DNA of 64,000 nt from Aristolochia californica (taxonomy: Eukaryota > Streptophyta > Magnoliopsida > Piperales > Aristolochiaceae). How positions within the stretch are numbered: the first letter of the stretch is position 1; every line of letters begins with the position of its first letter. The stretch is taken from contig JARWKL010000010.1 in NCBI GenBank assembly GCA_029961685.1, positions 2,480,001-2,544,000 of the forward strand. Reading direction: 5' to 3'. Positions 24,593-36,611 of the stretch are shown here, piece by piece. Below the pieces are notes generated by a model. The model saw only the letters and a program-made list of their open reading frames with translations, was not told the origin of the DNA and did no database searches. Both the position numbers and the translations under genes were made by a program.

Positions 24593-24779
24593 TTATACTT
24601 TAGTTCTTAATGGTTTCGTAAAACTTAGCTTTTAAAAGTAAACAACGTACTAATTTTTTAATGTATTGAGTTGCATCGACCCATCTCGAGCATAAAAAAT
24701 TATTCAAAAAATAATGCAGCGCAATACACTAAATATCTACTTTAAAAAATCTGAAATACAATTCCTTAATAAACAACAC

Positions 24780-25185
24780 AAATAGCTAATACACAAACTC
24801 TCTCTTTCTCTCTCTATCACACTCAAACTTTAGCGTGTGCGGCCATCAAAGACCCTTATAAAATCTATCCTTCCACATTACACAAACCTAAGATTACAAA
24901 ATCTGATAGAATCATTGTAGAAAATACAAAACTCGCACTGATTCATTGCACATTTTCTGGTTGCAGTAGGCAGCTCTCCATGGCCATCACCCATAAGAAG
25001 GTTTTCACTTTTGGGTATTGTAAAACGGAGGTTTCAAATAATAATTTTTAGATATGTATTCTTCTCTCAAACGGAGGTATTTAATGATACAATTACACCC
25101 TAAAGATATATCCAAATTAGATCGTAAAATCAGGGAACAAATCGTTTAGATCCTAAAATTACAGTATTTACAACTCATTTCAACA
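24780..25185 (-). mobile_element. 3' LTR of a minus-strand Copia element
   Basis: Read on the minus strand it begins TGTTGAAATGAG at 25185, directly after the polypurine tract CTTGAGGGGGAG (25186-25197). A TATA-like TTTTATAAGGG lies near 24855. The distal boundary is uncertain, somewhere between 24670 and 24790. Confidence 0.6.
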
Positions 25186-26140
25186 CTCCCCCTCAAGTTG
25201 GTGCATAGATGTCGATCATGCCCAACTTGTCAATTATACCATGAAATACCTTCCCTGATACTCCATTTGTGAGCATATCAGCCAACTGATTCTTGGATGG
25301 AATAAAAGGAAATTGTATAATATTTGCATCTAGGTTTTCCTTGATGAAATGACGATTAACTTCAACATGTTTAGTGTGATCATGTTGAACAGGATTTTGT
25401 GCAATTTCGATGGCTGCCTTATTATCACAATGGAGATTCATAGGTTCAGCATATCCAATCCCTAAGTCCCTAGTATATTTCTTATCCATAACAATTCGCA
25501 TATACCACTTGATCTTGATACTACCTTCTGTCTTTTGCTTTTCTACGCGACAAGATTACCTTCCAAAAAAGCAAAGTAACTAGACGTATATCTTCTGGTT
25601 GTCTGATCACCTGCCTAATCAGAATATGTGTATCCTTCAATGTTAGAGATACCTTTTTTTGCGAATAACAAACTTTTTCTTAAAACACTCTTTAAGTATC
25701 TCAAGATCCGATATACCACTTCCATATGTTCTTCACTTGGTGCATGCATGAACTGACTCACAACCCTCACCGCATATGCTACATCTGGCCTTGTGTGTGA
25801 TAGGTAGATTAATCTTCCAACCAACCACTGATAACGCCCCTTGTCTACTGGGGTTTGATTTGGGAGAATTCTGAGCTTATGATTCATTTCTATGGGCGTC
25901 TCTACGGGTTTACAATCAAACATTTCAGTTTCAGCTAGAAGATCTAACACATATTTTTGTTGTGAAAGGAAGACTCTATGTTCCTATCTTGCTACCTTAA
26001 TTCCCAAAAAATATTTAATTCGAGATCCTTCATTTCGAATTTATTGGCTAAATACTCCTTTAAAGCTTGCATTTCACCTGGGTCATCTTCTGTCAAGACC
26101 ATATCATCAACATACACAATTAAAGTTGTGTATGTGTTAA
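25186..26140 (-). pseudogene. Ty1/Copia polyprotein relic (RT and RNase H C-terminus)
   Basis: Two minus-strand frames form the end of a Copia polyprotein. 25950-25615 has the late reverse-transcriptase segment (PVETPIEMNHKL, then GRLIYLSHTRPDVAYAV, then RILRYLK). 25501-25193 has the RNase H end (LHCDNKAAIEIAQNP, HVEVNRHFIKE, NQLADMLTNG) just before the polypurine tract. A stretch of about 110 bp between them is shifted out of frame. The region from 25950 to about 26140 continues upstream RT sequence (plus-strand shadow only). It is truncated upstream and not functional. Confidence 0.85.
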
Positions 26141-26315
26141 TTATTTATTTATTTATTTGGGAAGGGGGGGGTATTCTATAGAGTCAAATCAATCAAACAA
26201 CAACATACCAAGATTTTTATAGTGGTTCAGAATCCAATGGATTGTTAATTCATTCCTAAGATATTCAGGGCCATCCAAACAGATTTAGAAGTTTAAAAAT
26301 GTCATATTGTATAAC

Positions 26316-27215
26316 TAGAATTTTCTCTCCAAACAAAGCCTAGGGCAGCTTTTGGAAACAAGCACTTTGGAAATGTGAGCTCAACTTATTAAAAGGTGGT
26401 TGGCACCACAAGTAGGTCACAAGTTTTTTAATGGTTTCCCAATGTAAGTGGAGGGGCAATGAGAGGAGGCAACTCCAAATATGCTCTTCTACGATTTTTA
26501 AATTAGAAACAAAACCAGTAATGGGAGAGAAGACAGGGAATTGAAGTATTCTATGAATAGATTACTTTCACTCACAAGGGCACTGGCAATATTGGAGGGA
26601 ACGCGTTATTTAGATATTTCAAGTGATGGTGATGATGGTGATGATAGTTACATTTGTTATTTATGATCCAAAGTGAAAACCTTTCATTTTCAATTTGTAA
26701 AAAATAACTAGATTCTTAGGGTCAAATCTAAGATGTTAAATTAAAGGCTCTTGGAGTTAGAAATCAAATTTCACTCTTCCCACATTTGTGTGTTTTATAT
26801 GTGGAGATGTCTCACCAGCTCCCACCCACTCTCTACACCAATATTTTTCGACTCACCAAGTTGAAGCCCAGTTAAAGGGTAGGACTCGACTCTTTTATTC
26901 CAACCAAGTCCCCTTTGACTTACCCCAAGTTTAAACACCAGACTGATGAGTCCTCATCCAACTCGGCCAATCCGAGTCAGATTTTCATGTGTCAAGTCTA
27001 GTCCCTCTAAAAATCGAGTCTCATGGAAGCAAATTTGCAAAGCAGATGCAAGCAAAATTCCAATAACAACAATGAAGAATATAACAAAGTGGTATTGTGC
27101 TTCAATGACTTTCATACTTAAGTCTAACTCATAAAATAAGTTAATGGAATAATTAAACAATTGAACATAAATAAAAGACTAAAATAACTAAAACTCCTTT
27201 TTAATTGAGATGTTG
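26316..27215. repeat. Dispersed repeat copy A, downstream side of the P450 gene
   Basis: The segment starts AACTAGAATTTTCTCTCC, continues CCTAGGGCAGCTTTTGGAAA, GGTGGTTGGCACCACAAGTAGG, a CCACCCACTCTCTACACCAA block and ends in an R1-like part (27105-27215, minus orientation). The same order recurs in direct orientation at 31356-32617. The two copies differ by indels: about 280 bp (26500-26780) is missing from the other copy, and the other copy has about 550 bp extra. Confidence 0.7.
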
Positions 27216-28047
27216 AGTTTCAGTAGAAGAAGCTAAGGAGGGAAGGTGTGGGAGGAGGGGGAAGGCTGATGAACGAGTGAAGAAGGCAACGTAGAGAGGA
27301 AACTGACATTCCGTCAACTGGCCGGTAGTCATGGCAAGTAGTACCAACTGACATAGCCCTCTCTCCCGATCCTTTGTCAGGTTACCAGGAGCTAAAATAG
27401 AACCTTTCATGGAGGCCTTTACAAAGACAATCAAGGGGGTAGAAGAAAAGAGACTAATCTAGATGGCAGACAGAAAAATTCGTTTTTTGCCTAATGGAGC
27501 ACAATAGCAAACAGTTGGGAACTGGTGGAAATCTGCAGACATGGCTGAAGGAGATGCTTACCCTAATCAAAGCAAAAATAGCCAAGAAGAAGCAGAATGG
27601 CACAGCAGACCCCATCCGCAAGAAAATCAGCACTCATAAAGTGAGGTGTTGCACGGTGCAGAATCCCAGCCAAGAAACGCCATTAAAATTAAGCAAAAAG
27701 CCAACCAGACTTACCTAAAGGTACATCAAGAATTCACCTGGGCGAGAAGAGAACAGCTGAAGTGTTGCTTGATAGGAACAACTATCGAAGATGCACACGA
27801 GGCCAAATGGCTAACAATCTGGGCAAAATAAGTAATTTCGGATAAATTCTGATAACTATCGTGAGATTCAGGTAACAAATAAGTTTCCTCATGTGGGTGA
27901 AATTGTCTGACAAAATTATCAAAACAAAGTAGAGATGAGAACAGTAGAAACTCATGGAAATGAGAAACAGAATCAAAAGATGTCTTCTACGTGTATGTCA
28001 AATGGATTGAGTTCAATACAAACACACAAGAGCATCCCGTTGAACAA
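27216..28047. other. Region downstream of the P450 gene; no gene seen
   Basis: Short open frames on both strands (for example 27494-27718 +) have no recognisable family. It may include the 3' UTR of the P450 gene near 28047. Confidence 0.35.
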
Positions 28048-29670
28048 TCAGAGGTCGGGTAATGGATAGCATAGTTTAGGAACCAAGCAGAGATCTGATT
28101 TTCGGGCGACTGCTGCTCCAAAAACCTCAGTCATGTCAATATCTTCAGGCTTCATGGCTTCAGGGAGTTCCCAATTGAAGTGACAGAGGAGTAGAGCCAA
28201 GGGATGCTCTACATCAGCTATTCCAAATGCGATACCTGGGCACATTCTTCTACCAGCGCCGAACGGGAGGAATTCAAAGTTTGCTCCCTTGAAATCTATC
28301 AAACTATCGTCAAATCTTTCCGGCCTGAAACTTTCAGCATCATCTCCCCAGGTCAGTGGATCTCTTCCTATTGCCCAAACATTAGATATGGCTCTGGTCT
28401 GGGCGGGTATCTCATATCCCATTACAGTGCACTTTTCTCTACTCTCTCTAGGAAGCAACAATGGGAGCGGAGGGTGCAGTCTTAGAGTTTCCTTGACTAC
28501 TAGTTTGAGATATTTCAGGTCTTGAATATCTGCTTCAGTAACCTTCTCTTTTCCTCTGAGAAGCTCTCTCACCTCCTCCTGAGCTTTGATCATCACTCTT
28601 GGGTTTCTCATCAGCTCAGTCATGGTCCAACCCAACACGTTTGTTGAGGTTTCAGTCCCTGCTGTGAAAACATCCTGAAAGAAAAACACATGATCAGATT
28701 ATGTAAAACACTTCAATCTGATTAAATCAAGGTTTGGTGTCTCAGTATTGGGTACCAACAAGGCAATACTGACCAGAATGACTGCTTTGATGTTGTCGTC
28801 GGTGATGGGAACTTCAAAATTCCCACGTTGCTGAAGTCTGAGAAGAATATCAACTAAATTTTCATCAGAGTCGTCCCCATCTCGGTTCTTAATCTTATAT
28901 CTAACCTTGCATTCTTCAAGAACTTTACTTAAAATTTCATCAAGCATATGATGATTTTTCTCCATTTTGGCCTTCATCCCAGTGATCCAAAAAAGCAATT
29001 TTGATGAAGGGAATAGATCGGCGACACTGAAACCACCTGCTTCCTTGATTGCATCCCCGATTACAAATAAGAACTTGTCCACGTACTGGCTTCTATGACC
29101 AAAAGCTGCCCTCGCCACTACATTGTTCGTTAGATAATAGAATTTCCTAGTGAGGTTCACCAGGGAATTACAAGAAACTGAAATGGAGCTAAGCATATTG
29201 AGCACCTCTTCATCCCTGATGAAACCAAAAGATTCCACTCTTTTGATGGTTAACAGTTCCAACACACAAATCTTCCTCATTTGTCTCCAATATGCACCGT
29301 ATGGTGCAAAGGCCACATCAGTGAACCCATAGGTGTTATGCCTGGCTGCGGGCAGCTCTGGCCTGCTTGCAAAGCTCCGATCATGAGTCTTCATGATCTC
29401 TTTCGCTGCTTCAGCTGTGGAAGCAACGACAAGGGGCACTTCACCCATCTTCAAGTGCATGAGAGGTCCATGCTTCTTGGCCAAGTCTCTCAGAATCCGG
29501 TGTGGGAGGGACCCTCCTGCCAAATGGTGTACGCTGCCTATCATTGGTAGCTTCCAAGGACCAGGGGGCAGCTTTCGACCATCAGAACTTCTGCCCTTCT
29601 TCTTCAACACTAGGATCAACACAAGAAAGACTAGGATAAGGAATGGGGGAGCTGGAAGATGCAGATCCAT
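28048..29670 (-). CDS. Cytochrome P450, CYP71 clan (CYP71D-like), 2 exons
   Basis: Minus-strand exons 29670-28774 and 28674-28048 join in phase 0 over a 99-bp GT-AG intron, giving 507 residues, normal for the A-type CYP71 clan with its single conserved intron position. Visible parts: an N-terminal membrane anchor (about 7-22, [11 protein letters not shown]), the proline hinge KLPPGP (33-38), the I-helix oxygen-binding motif AGTETS (304-309), the K-helix ETLR (361-364), PERF (417-420), and the heme loop [10 protein letters not shown] (437-446) with Cys444 as iron ligand. The enzyme should be an ER-bound monooxygenase using P450 reductase. CYP71 members act on terpenoids, alkaloids and other specialised metabolites; the substrate cannot be read from sequence. 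The ATG at 29670 is chosen because it directly precedes the anchor and has a CCATGG context; the upstream open frame is leader. No motif is broken, so it looks intact. No terpene synthase or other pathway gene lies nearby. Confidence 0.93.
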
Positions 29671-29720
29671 GGAACGAGAAGTCAAGGGAAAGTTTGTCTT
29701 TGGCATAACTTTGTATCTAC

Positions 29721-29730
29721 TTATAATAGA
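29721..29730 (-). promoter_or_regulatory. Possible TATA box of the P450 gene
   Basis: TCTATTATAA on the minus strand lies about 50 nt upstream of the P450 start codon. That would give a leader of about 20-25 nt, short but possible. Other TATA-like words occur in this AT-rich stretch. Confidence 0.3.
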
Positions 29731-31355
29731 GGGAGTTTTGTTGGTACATGAAGTAAAGATGCCTTCTGACTTGGGAGAGAAATACTCCAATTATCTATAC
29801 CTTGTACAACATTTCTTTTACCCTTTTTTGCTTTTGTTTAATCACTCAAATGGGAAAACAAACTAAATAAAGATTTTGCTTCCCAAGTTTTAAAATCGGG
29901 TTAAGGTCAAAAGATGATATCACTCCCAAAGTTTTAAAATATTTTTTCTTAAAAAAATTGGTTAGATCATGTAAACATATTTAATCATTCACTACAAAAG
30001 TAATGTGTTCTACAAGGATGAACCATTGAGTGTGTGTGTGTGTGTCTGTGTGTTAATTTGGGGGGTCGGGGGTGAATAGTTTTATCAAATTTTTACGCCT
30101 AATTCAATTCTTAATGCAATTCAAAGGTAATTCAATAGAGGCAAATCAATTAAACAACAACAAACCAATCCTAAGATTTCTTCACCTTGAAGTTTAAAAA
30201 CCACTAAAAAAGTCGAAAGGTATCTATAGGAGCAGATAACAACTGTCTAATCAACGCTTTGGTCTTATGGTAAACAACTACTAGACACAAGTACCTAGAA
30301 CCACAAAGGATTTTTCAACACCTATCAATCAATGTATCTAAGTCGCGATTGGTTTTAAAAATGCTAGGGATATTTTCTTTTCAATAAAGCATAATAATCA
30401 ACCAAAATTAATGAATGATAACACTTAATCTAAGGTAATCTACCAGGAATTCGCTATCACAAGTAACGTATGATTTGAAAATAACCGGCATGAAATGGTT
30501 GTAACATTTGTTTATGAGAAAGTCAAGCAATCAAACACTCAATATTCAATATTGAATTCAACAGTATAACTAAACAATCAAATATCTAAGTATTCAAATC
30601 AGATTTTAAAATACAAACATTCAAATACTTCTCTATAGAGTGAATTATGAGATTTGGCATCCCTTTGAGCTTAGGAGGAAACTAAAACTTGCAAAAACTC
30701 GAGAGAGCACTTAGGAGCTTCAAAAATCACTATAGCAAGAGATAATTTTCTTGCACTCTAAAGCCCTCTACTCTCATACTAAAGGGGTCAACTCATTTGT
30801 GAAATTTAGAAGTCACTATTTTGTGTTAGTTAACACCTTTCTACCTTAGGTTCTTCATTCCTCATACCAAAGGGACCAACTCCTGTGCATGTGGTAAATC
30901 CTTTTTTGTCCTTCTATAAGGGTTGTTCACTCATTTGAGTACAATGAGCCATTCCCATGCAAAGGAGTTCTTTCTACAAAAATTACACTTATATGCTATG
31001 ATTAAATGTTTGGGTTTTTTTTTATCATCATACATAGATCACTTAGAGGAATCTTGAGACCTTATTCCATCATTCTCCCCATTTTTTAATATTAGTAATT
31101 TGGTAACCATTAGATTCAAGTTACAAGGCCATTGTATTCGAAAACTACGCTTAGGATAACAAAAAATTAGTAGGTTGCATTTAGAAACTACTTTAAATAA
31201 TCGTATTTTAAAATGAATATCGATAAATAGGATTCTTATAAGTTTCAATTTGGTCGGAATTTTTTTTCTTTTTTTATCTCTTATTTGTAGAGTCCATAAT
31301 AATATAAATTCTAAATTTCTTTTCAAAATGTCGCATAGTCTTATAAGGCCAAATA
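29731..31355. other. Upstream region of the P450 gene, AT-rich repeat-like DNA
   Basis: Contains a (GT)n microsatellite at about 30033-30053. From 30060 the sequence resembles transposon debris: the motif CAAATCAATTAAACAACAACAAACC (30141 on) also occurs in similar form at 26184. No coding domain is seen. Confidence 0.35.
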
Positions 31356-32617
31356 ACTAGAATTTTATCTCAAAACAAAGCCTAGGGCAGCTTTTGGAAA
31401 CAAACACTTTGGAAATGTGAGCTTAGCTTATTAAAAGGTGGTTGGCACCACAAGTAGGCCACTTACAAGTTTCTTAATGGTTTCCCAATGTAAGTGGAGG
31501 GGCAAACGATTTTAAAATTAGAAACAAAAGATTTTTATGTGTTTTATATGTGGAGATGTATCACCAGTTGCCACCCACTCTCTACACCAAGATTTTTTAA
31601 CTCACCAAGTTGACTCATGACTCAAACAAATCGGATCGAATTTTAGGAAAAGTCGAGCCAAGTTTAAGGGTAGGATTGGACTCTTTTAATCCAACCAACT
31701 CCCCTTTGACTTACCCCAAGTTTAAACACCAAACCAACGAGTCCCCATCCAACTCGACCAATCCGAGTCAGATTTTCATGTGTCGAGTCTAGTCCCGATA
31801 AAAATCGAGTCTCATGCAAGCAAAATTCAACTAGAAACAGCTTTCCTCGTTATAGATTTCCCAAAGACTTTCAATTCAAAATCTTGTTAGTGCCTAATAG
31901 AAATTTGGTTAGAAATTTCATAAGAATAGTTATTAGTATAATTTTCAATAAAATAATTAAAAATCATGTGTTTATCAATGAATCTGTTTGAATTCGAATT
32001 TGATACAAGTTTTTGGATTAACTCAGGACCATGTTTTGTTTAGATTTACAAGATTAGTTATTATCAAATAAATAAAGCCCAATACAAAATCACAACAAAT
32101 AGGGCTATGTCTGAATGAGTGACAAATTAACTTTTATAAAGCATTTCAATTTTTCCAATAATATGATATAATATAACTATAAAAAGAACATAATTATGAT
32201 ATAATATAAATATATAAAAATAAAAATGATATTTTCTATTAAAATATTAAAATATTGTATTTCTAAAATAATAATAATTTATTAACTTAATTATAACTAA
32301 GTACAATGAGCTTCCATTTATAATAAAAATAACAATTTATTTATTTACAATAAACCTCCATTTATAATAAAAATAAATAAATAAAATCAAATTACAATTA
32401 AACTACTCATGTCTCAATCCATCCAAAGTCTAACTCTTAAAAATAAGTCATAGAATAATTAAACAATTGAACATAAATAGAAAACTAAAATAACTTAAAA
32501 CTCTTTTTAATTGAGATACTCTAGTGAGACTTCCGTAAGATTCAACCAGCATAATTATTTGCTCTGCGAGATTTCTTTATGTGCGAATCATGTAAAACTC
32601 TTCTATCCTCTTCAACA
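31356..32617. repeat. Dispersed repeat copy A', upstream side of the P450 gene, ending in an R1 LTR
   Basis: Direct-orientation relative of 26316-27215. From about 31850 to 32395 it holds AT-rich sequence not present in the other copy. The terminal part (32395-32617) is the fifth R1 copy, on the minus strand. It starts TGTTGAAGAGGATAG on that strand and adjoins a polypurine-tract-like CTTGAGGGGGGG (32618-32629). Confidence 0.65.
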
Positions 32618-33174
32618 CCCCCCCTCAAGTAGAGTTTATAAAAACTTGCAAAGAAAAATATTATGATCTTCATTCTTTGGTTGAAAAAAAATATTCATAG
32701 ATGTAAAATCACAATTTGTTGTTTCCCCCTTGTTTATTCTGATCACATAAAATAAAATACCTCTTTCTTTGTATTTTTTTTCTTCTATTTCTCTCCCTCA
32801 AAGTGCAGAATAAAAAAGATAGAGAGACCCAACTTGAACAAAACAAATACGAGAGAAAAAAAGTCACAGTCTGAAATGTATAAAATCTGCTCAATTTCAA
32901 AAGGCGGAAAAAAGGTATAATTTTAGGCATAAAAAAAGAGTACTCACTTTTTTAAATGTAAGTCCAACTGGTGTTAGGAGAAAAAATAAATACTTGACTC
33001 AAATTAGATGTTGGACACACATCAATACTTTATAGATAATGAGTTTGAGCAGTGCTCCGAAGTGATGAAAAATAATAAATTTAAAAAATATTAGAGAAAC
33101 ACAAGTATAATTCAGACAGGAGGAGGCAACAATATAACACTACTTTCCAAAACTGACTCTAGAAACTTACCAGT
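32618..33174 (-). pseudogene. Internal 3' end of a Copia-type element
   Basis: The region lies on the internal side of an LTR/polypurine junction. It shares GAGCAGTGCTCCGAAGTGAT-type sequence (33047-33066) with 59026-59050 (AAGCATTGCTCTGAAGCGAT) inside UPL5 intron 2, and an ACTCACTTTTT word with 58916. Both are therefore relics of related elements. No pol motif is visible. Confidence 0.45.
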
Positions 33175-33845
33175 TGTCAAACAGTTAGATTTAGACTAAG
33201 TCCGTCTAGCCAAACGGAATATCTACCTCGTGCGACTTAGCTCTTCCCAAGAATTAGTCAGCCTCCTTGTGCCTCGGATGCTCCAACCACCTTCCACACT
33301 AGATGTTGCAAGACAAAAAGGACAACAGAAAGACCAAAGATATGGAAGAAAAAAACCAACTTTGTATTGAGAAGACAATGTTACAAAGGGTGGCCAAACA
33401 CTCTTGACGGCCAAAGGCTAAAAACTCTCTCTATACACTTGAAGAGCAAAGAATGTTAAGAATCTCCCGAATTCTTTTACAATGGGAGAGGCCCCTCTAT
33501 ATATAGCCTCCTCCCCTGGCCTTTAGAAGGCCCTAGAAATACTCAGAAACCAACCAACTGTCGTCCCTGACCCTTAGAAATCTCTAAAGACGCCCAGAAA
33601 CCCGCCAGTTCCTGAAAGTTTGAATTTTGGCATTGGAGGTTCCCTGGTCGCGCGAGCGCCTTTGAATGTGCTACCCCGCTTCACACGCCTAAAGAAGCGC
33701 CTGGGCACAACCCCGCTTCGCGCGCCTAGATGCCTGGTCGCGCGCGCGCCTGCGGATGCGCCTGGAGTCCTGGTCGCGTGCAACCCCATTTCAACCCGCT
33801 TGCGCACCTGCTGGCCGCAACCCCATTTCGACCCACTTGCGCGCC
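33175..33845 (-). repeat. 3' LTR of Gypsy copy 1
   Basis: Reads TGTCAAACAGTTAGATTTAG on the plus strand at its left end. The right half (33640-33845) is very GC-rich, made of iterated GCGCGCCT and CTGGTCGCGCG words. A unit of about 37 bp (GCAACCCCATTTC...CTGGCC) is duplicated at 33780-33855. The right boundary is uncertain. Confidence 0.6.
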
Positions 33846-35977
33846 TGTTGGCCGGGCTGCTAGGGTCTTTGCAAGTCTTGCTGCTTGGCCTTCTGTCTGG
33901 CAAGCTCAAGTATGTCTTCTTCCTCAGCAGCTGCTACCAAGTCGACCATATGCGTGCGCCCCTCTAGGTTGTGCCATTGCACTTGGCCTTGGTCGTCGCT
34001 GCTATTGCTGTGCACTGGACTTGCACAATCATCGACCTTGGTGTCTGGCCACACCATGGCTTCATCCTCCATCTCATAGTCCCACCGCCATAAGGCAAAC
34101 ACCCTCGTCTGCGTCCCCTGGCGAGAGTCGGCCACCTCCTTTTCAAACTGCCACAACTCAGCAATGTCTTGCCATGTTGCCTCGCTTTTCGGTTGACCCT
34201 GCCACTTGACCAAGTATTGCATCCTCCGGGGCTTGCCCCTTTGGCACCCCTCTCGGTCTTTATGCGCTCCGTTTGGCCATCAGTCTGAGGATGAAAACTA
34301 GTGGAAAAATTTAGAGTAGTTCCCAATAGTTTAAATAACTCAGTCCAAAATTTTCCTGTAAACTTGGGGTCTCGATCACTTGTGAACGTTGTGGGCATGC
34401 CCCAATGCTTCACCACTTGTGCCATGAATGCTTAAGTAGCCTCTGCCGCTATACAATCACTTGGCACTGCTAAAAATGTTCCATAATTCGTAAACCGGTC
34501 CACCACTACCATGATAGTCTCTAACCCGTCTTTCTTGCGCAAACCAGAAATAAAGTCCATTGAAATAGACTTCCACGACCGTTTTGGAATGGGCAAAGGC
34601 CGTAACAAGCCTTTGGGCTTTCTTTATTCAATCTTATCCTGTTGACAGATAAGACGTGTGCGCACAAATTCCTGCACATCGCTCTCCAAGTCTGATCAAT
34701 AATATTGGCCAGAGAGCAAGGCCAACGTCCTTCTTTGACTTGGATGTCCTGCCCACAAGGTGTCATGGCATTCCCTCAAAGAGGTCACGCCGTAGGTTAT
34801 CGTACTTAGGCACATAAAGTCGATTACCTTTGGTCTTGAACAATCCGTCGTCAAGCCAAAATCTTCTCGTCTCGCCCAAGGCTGCAGCTTGCACAATGTT
34901 GTAAGCCTGGGCGTCTTGGCGAAGACTAGTGCAAAACCTGTCTAGCAGCGAAGGACTGACCTGTGTAATTGCTGCTGAGGCTCGTAATAGCAAAGCCGCA
35001 TTTTCCGTTTTTGCGCCAAGATGGTCCTCTATGTGCGCACGCACACCTTGCGCAAAGCACATATCTCCTGCGCCTACGCCAGGAGATCAGTGCACCGTGC
35101 GCCTCTTCATGTTCTGCTGCTACCGCACCGCGCATGGTGCGCGTGAAGCAAGTGCCGGTGCGTGCGCCGCGCGTATATCCGTCTCGCATAGCCGCTATCG
35201 CATTGCGTGTGATGCGCGTGAAGGGTCTAACGCCTGCCGCATCACACGTTGAGGTTGTTGAGTGTTGTTCGCATAACACCAGGCGCGCCTCTGTCGTGCG
35301 CACGTGTTCCCTTTTTGAGTGTGTTCTAGCAATGCATTTTGGTGTCGTGCATTGTATGTGTGCCAATACCCTTTTGCCCTTTTCTCCATCAAAAGGTGTA
35401 GCCAAATCCGTCTTTCTACTTAAGGCATATGCAATAACATAGGCTTTCCCCGCCTTGTACATCACTCAAAGTCAAACTCGGCCAAGAAAACTTGCCACCA
35501 AGCTTGCTTTGGGTTGAGCTTGCTAGCGTGAAAGTATTGTTCCACTTGCCATAGAAAATTATCTATGACCTTCGCGTCTCTCTTTCCGTTGAAAGACTTT
35601 GGCTCAGGCACCTTAATCTTTGCTTGTGCGTGAACATCTCCTCCGTTTGCCAAGGCTTGTTCGCACAAGGAGAGTCTTGCACGCAATTCCCCAGAGAGGT
35701 CTTTGACGTCCTTCCCCAATTGTTCCATCTCCACCTGACGGCAATGGCTGAATGGACATCTTCCTCAAATCCTCTCAACCAATGCGGAGTTGGTTGATGC
35801 TCCTCGATCAACCTTTGAACGAACTCCTCCCGGAGCATACAAAGATTTTCAACGTTGTCCAAACGATGCTCAAGAGTTGTAAAACGAAAGTTAATGTCAC
35901 TTACTTATTCTTTGCCTGTTGAAACATCTTCTTCACTTGTAGAAGCCATTGATTGCAACGTAAGCTCTGATACCAGT

Positions 35978-36609
35978 TATCACGCGGTTAGATTTAGACC
36001 AAGTCCGTCTAGCCAAGCGGAATATCTACCTCGTGCGGCCTAACTCTTCCTAAGAACTAGTCAGCCTCCTTGTGCCTCAGATCCTCCAACCAACCTCCAC
36101 ATTAGATGTTGCAAGAAAAAAAAAACAACGAAAAGTCCAAATATATGGAAGAAAAAAGTCAACTTTGTATTGAGAAGACAATGTTACAAGGGTGGTCAAA
36201 CATTCTTGAAGGCCAAAAACTAAAAACTCTTTCTATACATTTGAAGAGCAAAGAATGCTAAGAATCTCCCGAATTCCCTTATAATGGGAGAGGCCCCTCT
36301 ATTTATAGCTTCCTCCCCTGGCCTTTAGAAGGCCCTAGAAATACTCAAAAACCAACTAACTTCCGTCCCTGGCCCTTAGAAATCTCTAAAGACGCTCGAA
36401 AACCCGCCAGTTCCTGAAAGTTTGAATTCTGGCGTCGGAGGCGCCCTGGTTGCGCACGCGCCTGGAGTCCTGGTCGCGCGGGCGCCTTTGAATGTGCTAC
36501 CCCGCTTCGCGCGCCTTTGGATGCGCCTGGATGCCTAGTCGCGCGCATGCCTGCTGATGCACCAGGAGTCCTAGTCACACGCAACCCCATTTCGACCCGC
36601 TTGCGCGCA
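35978..36609 (-). repeat. 5' LTR of Gypsy copy 1
   Basis: It lies next to the primer-binding site, with two bases between. It matches the LTRs at 33175 and 36612 over the shared TCCGTCTAGCCAA, GGCCCCTCTAT and GC-rich blocks. It ends GCGCGCA at 36609, shorter than the matching ends of the other two. Confidence 0.65.
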
Positions 36610-36611
36610 AT

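Larger units (their letters stand above)
33175..36609 (-). mobile_element. Rearranged Ty3/Gypsy chromovirus, copy 1
   Basis: Minus-strand element with LTRs at about 35978-36609 (5') and 33175-33845 (3'). A perfect 12-base initiator-Met primer site (TGGTATCAGAGC, reverse of 35964-35975) follows the 5' LTR. In coding order: a decayed gag (from about 35950; PEPKSFNGKRDAKVIDNFLW near 35570) runs directly into a relic of the RNase H end (GKAYVIAYALSRK). Then comes a GC-rich insert of roughly 110 codons (35390-35080), the integrase zinc region and core (34900-34250: DRDPKFTGKFW, STSFHPQTDGQTER), a deletion, and a C-terminal chromodomain (34222-33860: YLVKWQGQPKSEATWQ). Protease, RT and the integrase C-terminus are missing. 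Frameshifts and stops are present; it cannot move on its own. Confidence 0.85.

Noticed and set aside
27494..27831. Short plus-strand frames downstream of the P450
   Set aside because: No domain, no plausible promoter or splice structure; chance frames.
34926..35465. Long GC-rich frames on both strands near 35 kb
   Set aside because: They fall in the GC-rich insert of the Gypsy relic; low stop density follows from base composition. The plus-strand frames are shadows.
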